DNA of 64,000 bases from Faecalimonas sp. (GCA_020024645.1 JAHHTN010000001.1:1-64000), one strand, 5' to 3'. Counted from the first letter of the stretch, positions 35,960 through 45,571 are shown. The notes: a model not told the origin generated them from the letters alone. Translations and numbers: made by a program.

Positions 35960-36787
35960 TTATGCTAATGCAAATTTTTCAATTGCTTTCGCTACACCGT
36001 TATTTTCATTTGTATCTGTTATGTAATCTGCTGCCTGTTTAACCTCTTCTATTGCGTTCTCCATAGCAACACCTAGCCCTACTGCCTTTAACATTTCTAA
36101 ATCATTCATGCCATCTCCACATGCCATAATCTCTTCGCTTTTTACTCCAAGCAATTTTCCTAAGCGCAATAATCCTTGTCCTTTATTTACATCAAGCATA
36201 TTCACTTCTATGTTATTTGAAATTGCAAAGGTAGATGTAACACCTTCTACCTTCCCCACTTCGGCAAGCGCCTTCATTCTCTCATCTTGATCACGAAACA
36301 TCGCATGTACTTTATCTACTCGAATTCTATCTTCTTGTAGTAATTCTTCAATATTTTCCACTGATTTACGGCATTCTCTTACATAGCGAGCCATACTTTC
36401 TGTATCAACATAAGTATCTACTCGTTCTAAATCTTCTTTGCTAGTATATCCCTGTCCATCGATAAACACTTCTTTATATGTATCGTATACTGAAAAAATA
36501 TGTAACAATTTTCTTGCCGTCTCAGCAGACAGTGTACATTCGCTAATCACCTTGTTTTCTACCATATCCACAATCCTTGCCCCATTAGATGTAAGTGCAT
36601 ATCGAATTCCCTCAATAGAAAGCACTTCTTTTGGTATGCCTGTAAGTGGCCGTCCAGTAGCAACAACAATATGAATTCCTTTGGAAATTGCGCGTTGAAG
36701 AACCGCTTTACTATACTCTGTTAATTCTTTGTTGTCATTTAGAAGAGTGCCATCACAGTCGAGCCCTATTAATTTAATTTTCCTCAT
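35960..36787 (-). CDS. Cof-type HAD-IIB family phosphatase
   Basis: A 275-aa haloacid-dehalogenase phosphatase. The nucleophile motif is GLDCDGTLLND (8-18), Thr or Ser motif II is VVATGRP, and motif III/IV is ACGDGMNDLEML near 218-229. The cap domain (about 85-190) is the Cof type. Such enzymes act on sugar phosphates or cofactors; the substrate is unknown. Its start overlaps the previous gene by 14 nt. Confidence 0.9.
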   Translation of the reverse strand: MRKIKLIGLDCDGTLLNDNKELTEYSKAVLQRAISKGIHIVVATGRPLTGIPKEVLSIEGIRYALTSNGARIVDMVENKVISECTLSAETARKLLHIFSVYDTYKEVFIDGQGYTSKEDLERVDTYVDTESMARYVRECRKSVENIEELLQEDRIRVDKVHAMFRDQDERMKALAEVGKVEGVTSTFAISNNIEVNMLDVNKGQGLLRLGKLLGVKSEEIMACGDGMNDLEMLKAVGLGVAMENAIEEVKQAADYITDTNENNGVAKAIEKFALA

Positions 36788-37358
36788 ACACTGTCAATTC
36801 CTTTCTCGTTTGTGAAAACTTAAATATCTGAAGGCTTATTTTATCCCGATTTCTTTCGTATACCTGCTTAGCATACTCTCTCATATATGGTAATTTTTCT
36901 TTATCTTTCAATGGAAGAAACACAACCATATCCTTAGCTGGCGCCATAATCAATAAATCATCTTCTAACTTTTCCGCACACATTTTCCATATCTGCTGAA
37001 AACAAAGTGAACTTGCCTCATGGTATCCATCTGCCACAATTCCAAATCCACCATATAGAGTCTGTGATATAACAAATCTCACATCTCTAACTAAATTCGC
37101 ACAAGCAATATGATAAAGTTCCTCTATATCACAATCTGGTGGTAACATTTTATCTCTTATTATCTCATATGTATCATTTCCTCTATTAATAACTAAAATG
37201 ATATGTAAATCCCCTACAAATTTGATAAGAGGTGTATCCTGTGCCGAAATGTCTTTTCCGTTTATGATCTGATAATCAATCAGTTCTTCCTTTACCCATG
37301 GATAAATCTTCTCTCTTATCTTATCTAAACGATACTCGTCTTCTTCATATTTTTTCAT
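36774..37358 (-). CDS. Conserved protein resembling DUF1444/DUF5688, function unknown
   Basis: A 194-aa soluble protein with no signal peptide or membrane helix. The pattern of a middle beta strand (LIKFVGDLHIILVIN), a helix (EELYHIACANLVRDV) and a later strand set (LLIMAPAKDMVVFLP) looks like the DUF1444 (YtpQ) or DUF5688 group, but I am not certain. It overlaps the HAD phosphatase gene by 14 nt, so the two are cotranscribed. Confidence 0.6.
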   Translation of the reverse strand: MKKYEEDEYRLDKIREKIYPWVKEELIDYQIINGKDISAQDTPLIKFVGDLHIILVINRGNDTYEIIRDKMLPPDCDIEELYHIACANLVRDVRFVISQTLYGGFGIVADGYHEASSLCFQQIWKMCAEKLEDDLLIMAPAKDMVVFLPLKDKEKLPYMREYAKQVYERNRDKISLQIFKFSQTRKELTVYEEN

Positions 37359-37405
37359 ATGTTTTCCTCTTTATAAATTTCAGTTCTTTCCTATCATATC
37401 AAAAT

Positions 37406-37434
37406 TTGCAAAAAATATCAATTTATAGTAGAAT
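37406..37434 (+). promoter_or_regulatory. Promoter of the SleB-like hydrolase gene
   Basis: TTGCAA (37406-37411), a 17-nt spacer and TAGAAT (37429-37434). A perfect 14-nt palindrome (CTTATTTAAATAAG, 37445-37458) lies just past the expected transcription start and may be an operator. Confidence 0.6.
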
Positions 37435-37500
37435 AAAAAACACGCTTATTTAAATAAGATACATATGGATGCTTTGATTTTATTAAGAAAGGAATACATA

Positions 37501-38532
37501 ATGAATATATTACAAAAGCGTAAGAAGAAAGTTTTTGCTCTAATTACTATTGCTTCTCTTTGTTTTTCAAGTCCATTTCCTTATATCTCACAAGCTGAAG
37601 ACGTCTCACAGAAACAAAAAGATTTAGAGAATAACTTAAATGAATTAAACAAAGATAAGGATACAACAGGCAAAGATCTATCTGCTGCCACTGCATCTTT
37701 AGAGGCAACGTTAAAAGAAATTTCAACAGTTCAACAAAAACTTGCCCTCGCTAAAGTACGTGAAAACGGGCAGTACGAACTAATGAAAAAACGAATCAAA
37801 TATATTTATGAGACTGGCTCTACAAGTTTTCTCAATATGTTAATGGAATCCGAATCCATGGCCGATCTCTTAAACAAAGCAGATTTTATCATCACTGTCA
37901 GTGAATACGATCGTACTATGCTAGAAAAATTGCAAAAACTTCATCTTGAAATCACAAAAAAAGAAAATGAATTACGTGAAAAACAAAAAAATTTTGAACA
38001 ACAGAAAAAAGAACTAGACGAAAAATACAAACAACTTTCAGAAAAGATTGCAAATACTTCTAATGAATTAACTTCCTACAAGGAACAATTGAAAAAAGCA
38101 GAAGAATTAGCAAAACAAACACAAAGTCTTCTGCATGAAAAACCAGAGGGAAATACAAAACCAGAAAACAAACCTATCGTACCTTCTGCCGCAGAAGATT
38201 TAGCACTATTTGCAGGAATTTTAGAATGTGAAGCAGGATCAACCGACTATGATGCTTTGCTTGCTGTCGCAACTGTTATCATGAACCGTATAGAAAGTCC
38301 AAAATATCCAAATACTCTCTCTGGTGTTATTTATCAAAATGGACAATTTTCACCGACTTGGACTGGAAAATTGGATAAGGTTTTAACTCGTGGACCAAAG
38401 CAACTCTGTTATCAAGTCGCTCAAGATGCTCTTTCCGGAGCAAGATATGATGCTGTACGAAATTGTTATTCCTTCCATGCTTCATATACTGGCCATGAAG
38501 GAATTATTGTAGGAGATAATGTATTTTTCTAA
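37501..38532 (+). CDS. Secreted coiled-coil protein with C-terminal SleB/CwlJ-type cell-wall hydrolase domain
   Basis: A 343-aa exported protein. The signal peptide (about 1-30, ending near SQA) is followed by a long coiled coil (about 33-215) like the N-terminal part of PcsB, and a short Pro/Lys-rich linker. The C-terminal hydrolase-2 domain (about 232-343) has ILECEAGSTDYDALLAVATVIMNR with its catalytic Glu. The SleB fold cuts spore cortex or vegetative peptidoglycan. The ATG at 37501 gives a proper signal peptide and has AAAGGAA before it. The vegetative-type promoter argues for growth-phase use rather than strict germination use. Confidence 0.85.
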   Translation: MNILQKRKKKVFALITIASLCFSSPFPYISQAEDVSQKQKDLENNLNELNKDKDTTGKDLSAATASLEATLKEISTVQQKLALAKVRENGQYELMKKRIKYIYETGSTSFLNMLMESESMADLLNKADFIITVSEYDRTMLEKLQKLHLEITKKENELREKQKNFEQQKKELDEKYKQLSEKIANTSNELTSYKEQLKKAEELAKQTQSLLHEKPEGNTKPENKPIVPSAAEDLALFAGILECEAGSTDYDALLAVATVIMNRIESPKYPNTLSGVIYQNGQFSPTWTGKLDKVLTRGPKQLCYQVAQDALSGARYDAVRNCYSFHASYTGHEGIIVGDNVFF

Positions 38533-38550
38533 AATATACCTATGAAATAA

Positions 38551-38590
38551 GAGGACACCTCACTCAATGCGGTGTCCTCCATTTTCTTTT
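38551..38590. terminator. Bidirectional terminator
   Basis: Stem GAGGACACC with GGTGTCCTC (9 bp, 11-nt loop), followed on the plus strand by a T-rich tail. It separates the convergent hydrolase and phosphotransferase genes. Confidence 0.8.
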
Positions 38591-39346
38591 CTATTGGTAA
38601 TCGAATACGTCAATCCATTTCATTAGAAATTCTTTTTCTAATTCATTATTCTTTGTCAACTGTGCCGCAGCTACAATTGGTAACCACTGCTGTACATATT
38701 GTTTTGCAGTATCACTCTTCTTACAGAATAATTTCAAATATAACTCTGCTGTTTCTTGATCTTTCAAAGCAAATAGTAAATATGTCATTGCTGCATCTGC
38801 ACTTGCATTTCCCTGTGTTGCATGAGCCCAGTCAACTACGGTCATCTTTCCATTTTTCCCTACAATGATGTTACTTGGATTAAAGTCGCCATGACAAACT
38901 TTATCATGTTTTGGCATACTTTCCAATCTTGTTAAAAGTTCGTATCTTGCTGTTGCATCCAATTCTGTTAAGCTATTAATCTGACGTGCAAGTTTATCTT
39001 TTAATTTATTTAATAATGGAGCTCTTTTACTATGAACCTGCAACTGCAAATCCACAAAATCTTCCATATATTTTTCAAGATTTCTAGCGTCTACTTGCAT
39101 CATCTCCGCAAGTGTTTTTCCTTCTTTATATTCAATTACAACAGCCCATTTGCCATCAAGTTCACTTACACTTTTTACTTTAGGAATATCAAGACCTGTT
39201 TCTTCTACTCTGGCTGTATTCAAAGCTTCATTAAATACATCCGATTTTAAATGACTCTTCTCGAATACTTTTACAATACCTTCATCACATTTGTACACTT
39301 CTTTATATGCGCGTTTTACGATTAAATTACTTTTATCCAGTTTCAT
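38591..39346 (-). CDS. Aminoglycoside-phosphotransferase-like kinase-fold protein
   Basis: A 251-aa APH/choline-kinase-fold enzyme. The catalytic loop is VCHGDFNPSNIIV (about 152-164; HGD-x4-N), and the metal Asp lies in VVDWAHA (about 174-180). The N-lobe Lys-Glu elements (VIEYKEGKTL) are present. Though named for drug kinases, family members of this sort in Clostridia have unknown substrates, and resistance should not be assumed. It has its own promoter and a GGAGG ribosome binding site. Confidence 0.85.
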   Translation of the reverse strand: MKLDKSNLIVKRAYKEVYKCDEGIVKVFEKSHLKSDVFNEALNTARVEETGLDIPKVKSVSELDGKWAVVIEYKEGKTLAEMMQVDARNLEKYMEDFVDLQLQVHSKRAPLLNKLKDKLARQINSLTELDATARYELLTRLESMPKHDKVCHGDFNPSNIIVGKNGKMTVVDWAHATQGNASADAAMTYLLFALKDQETAELYLKLFCKKSDTAKQYVQQWLPIVAAAQLTKNNELEKEFLMKWIDVFDYQ

Positions 39347-39392
39347 AAGTCATACCTCCTATAGTTTGCTTCGTTCTTTATTTGATATTTAT

Positions 39393-39420
39393 ATTATACA
39401 CCTCTATTGTATAAATGCAA
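39393..39420 (-). promoter_or_regulatory. Promoter of the phosphotransferase-like gene
   Basis: TTGCAT (39420-39415) and TATAAT (39398-39393) on the minus strand, 16-nt spacer. The rest of the gap to adhE (39421-39559) is AT-rich and shows nothing I can identify. Confidence 0.6.
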
Positions 39421-39559
39421 TAGTTTTTTAAATAATTTTTAACAATCTTTTTCAAATATTATTTATTGTCTTTTTTTTAACAATTTTGTTTTCTCATGTA
39501 TGCATTACAACGTTTTATTATTTCTATATGTCTGTAAAGAAAAATTCGTAAAATAGAAC

Positions 39560-39585
39560 TAGGGACGCAGTTTCCTACGTCCCTA
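39560..39585 (-). terminator. Terminator of adhE
   Basis: An 8-bp GC-rich stem (TAGGGACG with CGTCCCTA) 18 nt after the adhE stop. The T tract that follows is weak. Confidence 0.65.
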
Positions 39586-39602
39586 ATCGAATATTTAAAA
39601 TA

Positions 39603-42215
39603 TTATTTTCCGTAATATACTTTTAAGTACATTTCTTTGATTTCTTTCATCAATGGATATCTTGGGTTAGCACCTGTACACTGATCATCAAATGCTTGTT
39701 CTACCATTTCATCTAATGTTTCTAAGAAGTATTTTTCATCTACTCCGTATTCTTTAATTGTTTTCTTAATTCCAACTTTTTCTTTTAACTCATCAATCTT
39801 CACTAAGAATTTTTCAAATGTTTCTTTATCATCTTTTCCTACAACACCACAGAATCTAGCACACTCAGCATATCTTTCTAATGCATGTGGATACTGGTAC
39901 TGTGAAAATGTTCCCATTTTTGTAGGTACATCTGTTGCATTAAATTTCATTACTTCGTTAATTAACAATGCATTTGCAACACCATGTGGTAAGTGATGGA
40001 ATGCTCCTAATTTATGTGCCATTGAGTGACATACTCCAAGGAAAGCATTTGCAAATGCCATACCTGCCATACAAGAAGCATCTGCCATTTTTTCTCTTGC
40101 TTTTGGATCATTTGCACCATTTTCATATGCTGATGGTAAATATTCAAAAATATTTTTCATTGCTTTTAAAGCAAGTCCATCTGTATAATCTGTTGCTAAA
40201 ATAGAAGCATATGCTTCTAATGCATGTGTTAAAGCATCGATACCAGAAGCACTTGTAAGTCCTTTTGGTTGACTCATCATGTTATCTGCATCAATAATAG
40301 CCATTTTAGGAAGTAATTCGTAATCTGCTAATGGATATTTTACTCCTGTTTTTTCATCTGTGATAACTGCAAATGGTGTTACCTCAGAACCTGTTCCTGA
40401 AGATGTAGGAATTGCTACAAAATATGCTTTTTCACCCATCTTAGGGAATGTATATACTCTCTTACGAATATCCATGAAACGCATAGCCATATCCATAAAG
40501 TCTGCTTCTGGATGTTCGTACATTACCCACATGATTTTACCTGCATCCATTGCTGAACCACCACCAAGTGCAATAATAACGTCTGGTCCAAATGCTCTCA
40601 TTGCTTCTGCTCCTGCTTTTGCACAAGCAAGTGTTGGGTCTGGAGCTACTTCATAGAAACATGTATGCTGAATTCCCATTTCATCTAATTTTTCTTCAAT
40701 TCCTTTCACATAACCATTGTGATATAAGAAACTGTCAGTTACGATAAATGCTTTCTTTTTACCCATTACTGTTCCAAGTTCATCAAGTGCTACAGGCATA
40801 CAACCTTTTTTGAAGTAAACCTTTTCAGGTGCTCTAAACCAAAGCATATTTTCTCTCCTCTCGGCAACTGTTTTAATGTTAATTAAATGTTTTACACCAA
40901 CGTTTTCAGATACAGAGTTTCCTCCCCATGAACCACAACCTAATGTAAGAGATGGTGCTAATTTAAAGTTGTAAAGGTCACCGATACCACCTTGAGAAGA
41001 AGGTGTATTTACTAAAATACGGCAAGTTTTCATTGCTGCTGCATGTTTTGCTAATTTTTCAGACTGTGCTGGATGAATGTAGATAGAAGATGTATGTCCA
41101 TATCCACCATCTGCAACTAACTGTTCTGCCTTTGCAATTGCTTCATCAAATGTTTTTGCTTTGTACATAGCAAGTACTGGAGATAATTTTTCGTGAGCAA
41201 ATTCTTCTGAAAGATCTACAGATTCAACTTCACCAATTAAAATCTTAGTATCTTCTGGAACTTTAACTCCTGCAAGTGTGGCAATTGTATGTGCTGACTG
41301 TCCAACAATTTTTGCATTTAATGCACCGTTAATAATAATTGTTTTACGCACTTTTTCAATTTCATCTTTCTTTAAGAAGTAGCATCCGCGAAGTGCGAAT
41401 TCTTCTTTAACTTCTTTATATACTCCTTCCAAAACAGTTACAGACTGTTCTGAAGCACAAATCATACCATTATCAAATGTTTTTGAGTGGATGATTGAGT
41501 TTACTGCCATTTTTACATCTGCTGTATCATCAATGATAACAGGTGTGTTACCTGCACCTACACCAAGTGCTGGTTTTCCTGAAGAGTACGCTGCTTTAAC
41601 CATACCAGGACCACCTGTAGCAAGAATTGTATCTGCACCTTTCATTACTTCATTTGTTAATTCAAGTGATGGTACATCAATCCAGCCAATGATTCCTTCT
41701 GGTGCACCCGCTTTAACTGCTGCATCTAAAACAACTTTTGCTGCTGCAATTGTTGATGCTTTTGCACGTGGATGTGGGCTGATGATAATTGCATTTCTTG
41801 TTTTTAATGCGATTAATGTTTTAAAAATCGCTGTTGATGTTGGGTTTGTTGTTGGAATAACCGCTGCAATTAAACCGATTGGTTCTGCAATTTTTTTAAT
41901 TCCGTATGCTTTATCTTCTTCAATTACTCCGCAAGTTTTTGTATCTTTATATGCGTTGTAAATATATTCTGCTGCGTAATGGTTTTTAATTACTTTATCT
42001 TCAACGATACCCATACCAGTTTCTTCTACTGCCATTTTTGCTAATGGAATACGTTGTTTATTTGCTGCTAAAGCAGCCTCAAAAAAGATTTTATCTACTT
42101 GTTCTTGTGTAAATGTAGCAAATACTTTCTGAGCTTCTCTCATTGCTTCCATTTTTGCTGTAAGAGCTTCTACATTATCAATAATTTCTGGTACGATTTC
42201 TTTTTTCTTCGTCAT
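39603..42215 (-). CDS. adhE: Bifunctional acetaldehyde/alcohol dehydrogenase
   Basis: An 870-aa fermentative enzyme reducing acetyl-CoA to acetaldehyde and then to ethanol. The N-terminal CoA-acylating aldehyde dehydrogenase (about 1-440) has NGMICASEQSV with the catalytic Cys. The C-terminal iron-dependent alcohol dehydrogenase (about 450-870) has GGGSAMDAGK for NAD binding, SGTGSEVTPF, and iron-ligand His residues in ASGIDALTHALEAY and CHSMAHKLGAFHH. Start at ATG 42215 (GGAGG 8 nt before) rather than GTG 42230. Such proteins form long spirosome filaments. Confidence 0.96.
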   Translation of the reverse strand: MTKKKEIVPEIIDNVEALTAKMEAMREAQKVFATFTQEQVDKIFFEAALAANKQRIPLAKMAVEETGMGIVEDKVIKNHYAAEYIYNAYKDTKTCGVIEEDKAYGIKKIAEPIGLIAAVIPTTNPTSTAIFKTLIALKTRNAIIISPHPRAKASTIAAAKVVLDAAVKAGAPEGIIGWIDVPSLELTNEVMKGADTILATGGPGMVKAAYSSGKPALGVGAGNTPVIIDDTADVKMAVNSIIHSKTFDNGMICASEQSVTVLEGVYKEVKEEFALRGCYFLKKDEIEKVRKTIIINGALNAKIVGQSAHTIATLAGVKVPEDTKILIGEVESVDLSEEFAHEKLSPVLAMYKAKTFDEAIAKAEQLVADGGYGHTSSIYIHPAQSEKLAKHAAAMKTCRILVNTPSSQGGIGDLYNFKLAPSLTLGCGSWGGNSVSENVGVKHLINIKTVAERRENMLWFRAPEKVYFKKGCMPVALDELGTVMGKKKAFIVTDSFLYHNGYVKGIEEKLDEMGIQHTCFYEVAPDPTLACAKAGAEAMRAFGPDVIIALGGGSAMDAGKIMWVMYEHPEADFMDMAMRFMDIRKRVYTFPKMGEKAYFVAIPTSSGTGSEVTPFAVITDEKTGVKYPLADYELLPKMAIIDADNMMSQPKGLTSASGIDALTHALEAYASILATDYTDGLALKAMKNIFEYLPSAYENGANDPKAREKMADASCMAGMAFANAFLGVCHSMAHKLGAFHHLPHGVANALLINEVMKFNATDVPTKMGTFSQYQYPHALERYAECARFCGVVGKDDKETFEKFLVKIDELKEKVGIKKTIKEYGVDEKYFLETLDEMVEQAFDDQCTGANPRYPLMKEIKEMYLKVYYGK

Positions 42216-42258
42216 TTCATTATCCTCCACGAATAAGTTCTTTTACTTTACGTTTGTA

Positions 42259-42287
42259 AGTATATTATATCGTTAAATATTTGTCAA
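42259..42287 (-). promoter_or_regulatory. Strong promoter of adhE
   Basis: A perfect TTGACA (42287-42282) and TATACT (42264-42259) on the minus strand with a 17-nt spacer, about 40 nt before the adhE start. No clear Rex operator was recognised. Confidence 0.75.
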
Positions 42288-42476
42288 TTAGTTTTTTGAT
42301 ATTTTTTTAACGAAGAGTTCACTTTCTACATTCCGTATAACTTTCTTCCATTTTTATTTTTTTTCTATACATTTTGCACAATATAATAAATGAACTTTTA
42401 CTTCTTATTTCATATAGATTGTATCTGTGATAAAATATAAACCATATTAAAATAACAAGAAATGAGGAATATTATA

Positions 42477-42749
42477 ATGAAACTAATTATTTATGGTACA
42501 AAAACCTGCAAAGACTGTGTAGATGCTTTAGAAATTTTAAAACAGAAAGACGTCCAATATCTATTTTTAGAATTTTCTGATAGCATAGGAAATTTAAAAC
42601 GATTTTTAAAAATTCGTGACACACATCCTATGTTTGATCCTGTAAAAGAAAAAGGTAACATTGGTGTTCCTCTTTTTATATTTGAAGATAAAACTATGAC
42701 ATTTGATTTAAACGATGTGCTTGCTAGAATAGAGCAGGAAAACGCTTAA
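42477..42749 (+). CDS. Glutaredoxin-like thioredoxin-fold protein
   Basis: A 90-aa protein with an N-terminal beta strand and the redox motif TKTCKDC (CKDC at about 10-13), plus a cis-Pro region in IGVPLFIF, as in glutaredoxins. It could reduce disulfides or mixed thiols in the cytosol. ATG 42477 is used because GAGGAA precedes it; an in-frame ATG 15 nt upstream contains that site. It is monocistronic and ends at a terminator shared with rplQ. Confidence 0.8.
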   Translation: MKLIIYGTKTCKDCVDALEILKQKDVQYLFLEFSDSIGNLKRFLKIRDTHPMFDPVKEKGNIGVPLFIFEDKTMTFDLNDVLARIEQENA

Positions 42750-42760
42750 CGGAAACTCAA

Positions 42761-42791
42761 AAAACCCGATAGATTTTCTCTATCGGGTTTT
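42761..42791. terminator. Bidirectional terminator at the end of the ribosomal super-operon
   Basis: A perfect 13-bp stem (AAAACCCGATAGA with its complement), a 5-nt loop and T runs on both strands. It ends both the glutaredoxin-like gene and, 15 nt after rplQ, the alpha operon. Confidence 0.92.
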
Positions 42792-42805
42792 AATATTCAT
42801 TATTC

Positions 42806-43333
42806 TTATACTAATTCAAGAAGAACTTCCATAGCGGCATCACCTTTACGTAAACCAATTTTTACGATTCTTGTGTAACCACCATTACGGTTTTCATATT
42901 TAGGAGCAATTTCATCAAATAATTTTGCTACTAAATCAACTTCCTTAGCACTTCTCTTTTTACCGTCTTTTACTTCAACTACAGGGCAAAGAACTTTAAG
43001 CATTTCTCTTCTTGCATGTAATCTAGAAGGCATATCTTTTTTAATTGTTTTTTCAACTTCATCATAAACAGTAACTTTTTTACCATCTACAACTTCTTTT
43101 ACTCTCTTACCATCCTGGTCTTTACGAGCAACTTTTGCCATAACTTTAACTTCTTCAAAGTTATCTTTTTCTTTTACTGCTAAAGCAATTAGTCCTTCTG
43201 CAACTTTGCGAATTTCTTTTGCTTTTGCTTCTGTAGTAACGATTTTACCATTGTTAAGTAATGCTGTTACTTGATTTCTGATTAATGCTTTTCTTTGGCT
43301 TGATGTTCTGCCAAGTTTTCTATATTTTGCCAT
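42806..43333 (-). CDS. rplQ: 50S ribosomal protein L17
   Basis: A 175-aa L17, clearly longer than the usual 115-130 aa. The N-terminal [17 protein letters not shown] and C-terminal [17 protein letters not shown] ends match L17; an insert of about 50 charged residues lies in the middle (about 60-115). Start at MAKYRKLG with GGAGG 9 nt before. Last gene of the super-operon, after rpoA and a 100-nt structured gap. Confidence 0.95.
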   Translation of the reverse strand: MAKYRKLGRTSSQRKALIRNQVTALLNNGKIVTTEAKAKEIRKVAEGLIALAVKEKDNFEEVKVMAKVARKDQDGKRVKEVVDGKKVTVYDEVEKTIKKDMPSRLHARREMLKVLCPVVEVKDGKKRSAKEVDLVAKLFDEIAPKYENRNGGYTRIVKIGLRKGDAAMEVLLELV

Positions 43334-43433
43334 TTTTATTTCCTCCAATTAACACGTGGTTATGCTTCTTCGGGCTTACTAGCCATGTGCTGTTGCTGTA
43401 CACTTCGGGTTTATCAACAACACTCTTAGAATT
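43334..43433 (-). other. Structured rpoA-rplQ spacer
   Basis: On the minus strand this 100-nt gap holds TGTTG/CAACA and GGCT/AGCC hairpins and a repeated CCCGAAG. No promoter or ORF was found. Confidence 0.4.
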
Positions 43434-44393
43434 CTATTCTTCGCCTTGACTTAATTCTAAGCCAAGTTCTTTTAATTTAGCCAATACTTCCTCTAAAGAT
43501 TTACGACCAAGGTTACGTACCTTCATCATATCTTCTGAAGTTCTGTTTGTTAATTCTTCAACAGTATTGATTCCTGCTCTCTTCAAACAGTTATATGAAC
43601 GAACTGAAAGTTCTAATTCATCAATACTCATTTCTAACACTTTTTCTTTTTCATCGTCTTCTTTTTCAATCATAACCTCAGCAGCCTGAGCAACTTCTGA
43701 TAAGTCGATGAATAGTTTCAAATGTTCATTAAGAACTTTTGCTGCTAAACTTACCGCTTCATCTGGTGCTAATGTACCATTTGTATAAACGTCAAGTGTT
43801 AATTTATCAAAGTCAGTAATCTGACCTACACGAGTATTTTCTACTGTTAAATTTACTCTTTCAACAGGTGTATAGATAGAATCAATTGGAATTACCGAGA
43901 TTGGTAATTCACTATTTTTATTCTTATCAGCACTTACATATCCTCTACCATTTGTAATAGTAAGTTCCATGTACAATTTACTGTCTGCTCCACCATTCAA
44001 TGTAGCTATTACAGTTTCAGGATTCATAATTTCAATGTCTGAATCCACCTGAATATCTGCACCTGTTACAACTCCTTCACCTTCAAACTCGATATATGCA
44101 GTTTTTGGTTCGTCAGTCTCAGAAGTATTCTTGATTGCTAAAGATTTTAGATTCATTACAATCTCAGTAACATCTTCTTTTACGCCTGGGATAGAACTAA
44201 ATTCATGTAAAACTCCATCGATTTTTACATAACTGATTGCTGAACCTGGCAAAGAAGAAAGCATAATTCTTCTTAAAGAGTTACCAAGAGTTGTTCCATA
44301 CCCTCTTTCAAGAGGCTCTACAACAAATCTTCCATATTTTTTATCTTCTGAAATTTCTGTAATTTCAATATTTGGTTTATTAAAATCAAACAC
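43434..44393 (-). CDS. rpoA: DNA-directed RNA polymerase subunit alpha
   Basis: A 319-aa alpha subunit: the N-terminal assembly domain (about 1-228) has [21 protein letters not shown], and the C-terminal DNA-binding domain has two helix-hairpin-helix segments ([18 protein letters not shown] and [16 protein letters not shown]). Standard length and standard place between rpsD and rplQ. Confidence 0.98.
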   Translation of the reverse strand: MFDFNKPNIEITEISEDKKYGRFVVEPLERGYGTTLGNSLRRIMLSSLPGSAISYVKIDGVLHEFSSIPGVKEDVTEIVMNLKSLAIKNTSETDEPKTAYIEFEGEGVVTGADIQVDSDIEIMNPETVIATLNGGADSKLYMELTITNGRGYVSADKNKNSELPISVIPIDSIYTPVERVNLTVENTRVGQITDFDKLTLDVYTNGTLAPDEAVSLAAKVLNEHLKLFIDLSEVAQAAEVMIEKEDDEKEKVLEMSIDELELSVRSYNCLKRAGINTVEELTNRTSEDMMKVRNLGRKSLEEVLAKLKELGLELSQGEE

Positions 44394-44436
44394 TACAAAG
44401 TCCCTCCTTTGGGTTATTAAAATATTGAGGGTGAAT

Positions 44437-44466
44437 TTCTAAATAATCCTTATGGATTATTTAGAA
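44437..44466 (-). other. Perfect 13-bp hairpin across the rpsD stop codon
   Basis: TTCTAAATAATCC, a 4-nt loop, and GGATTATTTAGAA form a perfect stem; the rpsD stop codon lies inside one arm. No T run follows, so it is not a classical terminator. It may slow ribosome release, protect the mRNA end or guide processing between rpsD and rpoA. Confidence 0.6.
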
Positions 44467-45050
44467 TATAATTCGACAATCAACATCTCGTCTACAGGAA
44501 CATCAATTGCTTCACGAAGTGGAAGTTCTTTTACGCTACCTTTTAAGTTTTCAGCATCAACATCTAACCATTCAGGTACTAATCTTCCGCCTGTTACTTC
44601 TACGATATCCTTATATCTCTGAGAACCTTTGTGTTTTTCTTTAATTTCAATTGTATCTCCAGCTTTTACTAAGTAAGATGGAATATTAACCTGTTTTCCG
44701 TTTACTAAAACGTGTTTGTGGTCAACAATCTGTCTTGCTTCTCTTCTTGTTCTAGCAAATCCCATACGGAATACAACATTGTCTAATCTTGATTCAAGAA
44801 GAATCATAAGGTTATCACCTGTCATACCGTTCATTTTAGAAGCTTTTGCAAAGTAGTTTCTAAAAGGTTTTTCTAAAACACCATAGATAAATTTTGCTTT
44901 CTGTTTTTCACGTAACTGAAGACCATACTCGCTCATTTTTCTATTTGCTCTTTTTAACTGTCTGTTAGATTTTTTATCAATTCCTAAATAGATTGGATCC
45001 ATACCTAATGAACGACATCTTTTAAGAACTGGAACTCTATTTACTGCCAT
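44457..45050 (-). CDS. rpsD: 30S ribosomal protein S4
   Basis: A 197-aa S4 with the S4 RNA-binding domain ([31 protein letters not shown] region split over about 89-120). The N-terminus lacks the four-Cys zinc motif, so this is the zinc-free form. It binds 16S rRNA early in assembly, and in other bacteria it represses its own operon. It lies 17 nt after rpsK. Confidence 0.97.
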   Translation of the reverse strand: MAVNRVPVLKRCRSLGMDPIYLGIDKKSNRQLKRANRKMSEYGLQLREKQKAKFIYGVLEKPFRNYFAKASKMNGMTGDNLMILLESRLDNVVFRMGFARTRREARQIVDHKHVLVNGKQVNIPSYLVKAGDTIEIKEKHKGSQRYKDIVEVTGGRLVPEWLDVDAENLKGSVKELPLREAIDVPVDEMLIVELYSK

Positions 45051-45067
45051 GTTCGATTATCCTCCTA

Positions 45068-45463
45068 TTAGACTCTTCTACGTTTTGGTGGGCGACATCC
45101 GTTATGTGGTACCGGTGTTACGTCCTTAATACTTGTTACGTCGATTCCGCAAGCCTGAAGCGCACGAATTGCTGCTTCTCTTCCTGAACCTGGTCCTTTT
45201 ACAAATACATCTACTGTTTTTAGTCCATGTACTAATGCTGCTTTAGCTGCTGTTTCAGCTGCCATCTGTGCTGCATACGGAGTAGATTTTCTTGAACCTC
45301 TAAATCCTAGACCACCAGCACTTGCCCATGATAAAGCATTTCCCTGAGCATCTGTTAATGTTACGATTGTATTATTAAAAGATGATTGGATATGTGCCTG
45401 TCCGCGTTCAACGTTTTTCTTGACACGTCTTTTTGTCACTTTTTTTGTAACTTTTTTAGCCAT
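45068..45463 (-). CDS. rpsK: 30S ribosomal protein S11
   Basis: A 131-aa S11 with a Lys-rich N-terminus, [14 protein letters not shown] and the C-terminal [18 protein letters not shown] tail. It sits on the 30S platform near the mRNA exit. Between rpsM and rpsD as in most Firmicutes. Confidence 0.97.
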   Translation of the reverse strand: MAKKVTKKVTKRRVKKNVERGQAHIQSSFNNTIVTLTDAQGNALSWASAGGLGFRGSRKSTPYAAQMAAETAAKAALVHGLKTVDVFVKGPGSGREAAIRALQACGIDVTSIKDVTPVPHNGCRPPKRRRV

Positions 45464-45571
45464 TTAAACTAACCTACTTTCTTTCTTTTTCTATTTTCTT
45501 CATTTGGTGACTCTTAGTGTATTCATACACTTATATCACTTTGCACTTATTTCAAACTGTACGCTTAACTA
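45464..45571 (-). other. Structured rpsM-rpsK spacer
   Basis: A 108-nt gap, unusually long for this operon. It holds a perfect AGTGTA-TGAA-TACACT hairpin enclosed by GTGA/TCAC. No ORF or promoter found. Confidence 0.4.

Noticed and set aside
38591-39346. Aminoglycoside resistance gene
   Set aside because: The fold is shared by many kinases; the sequence gives no reason to assign a drug substrate.
42216-42300. Rex redox operator upstream of adhE
   Set aside because: I found no TTGTGAA-type inverted repeat; only loose AT-rich similarity.
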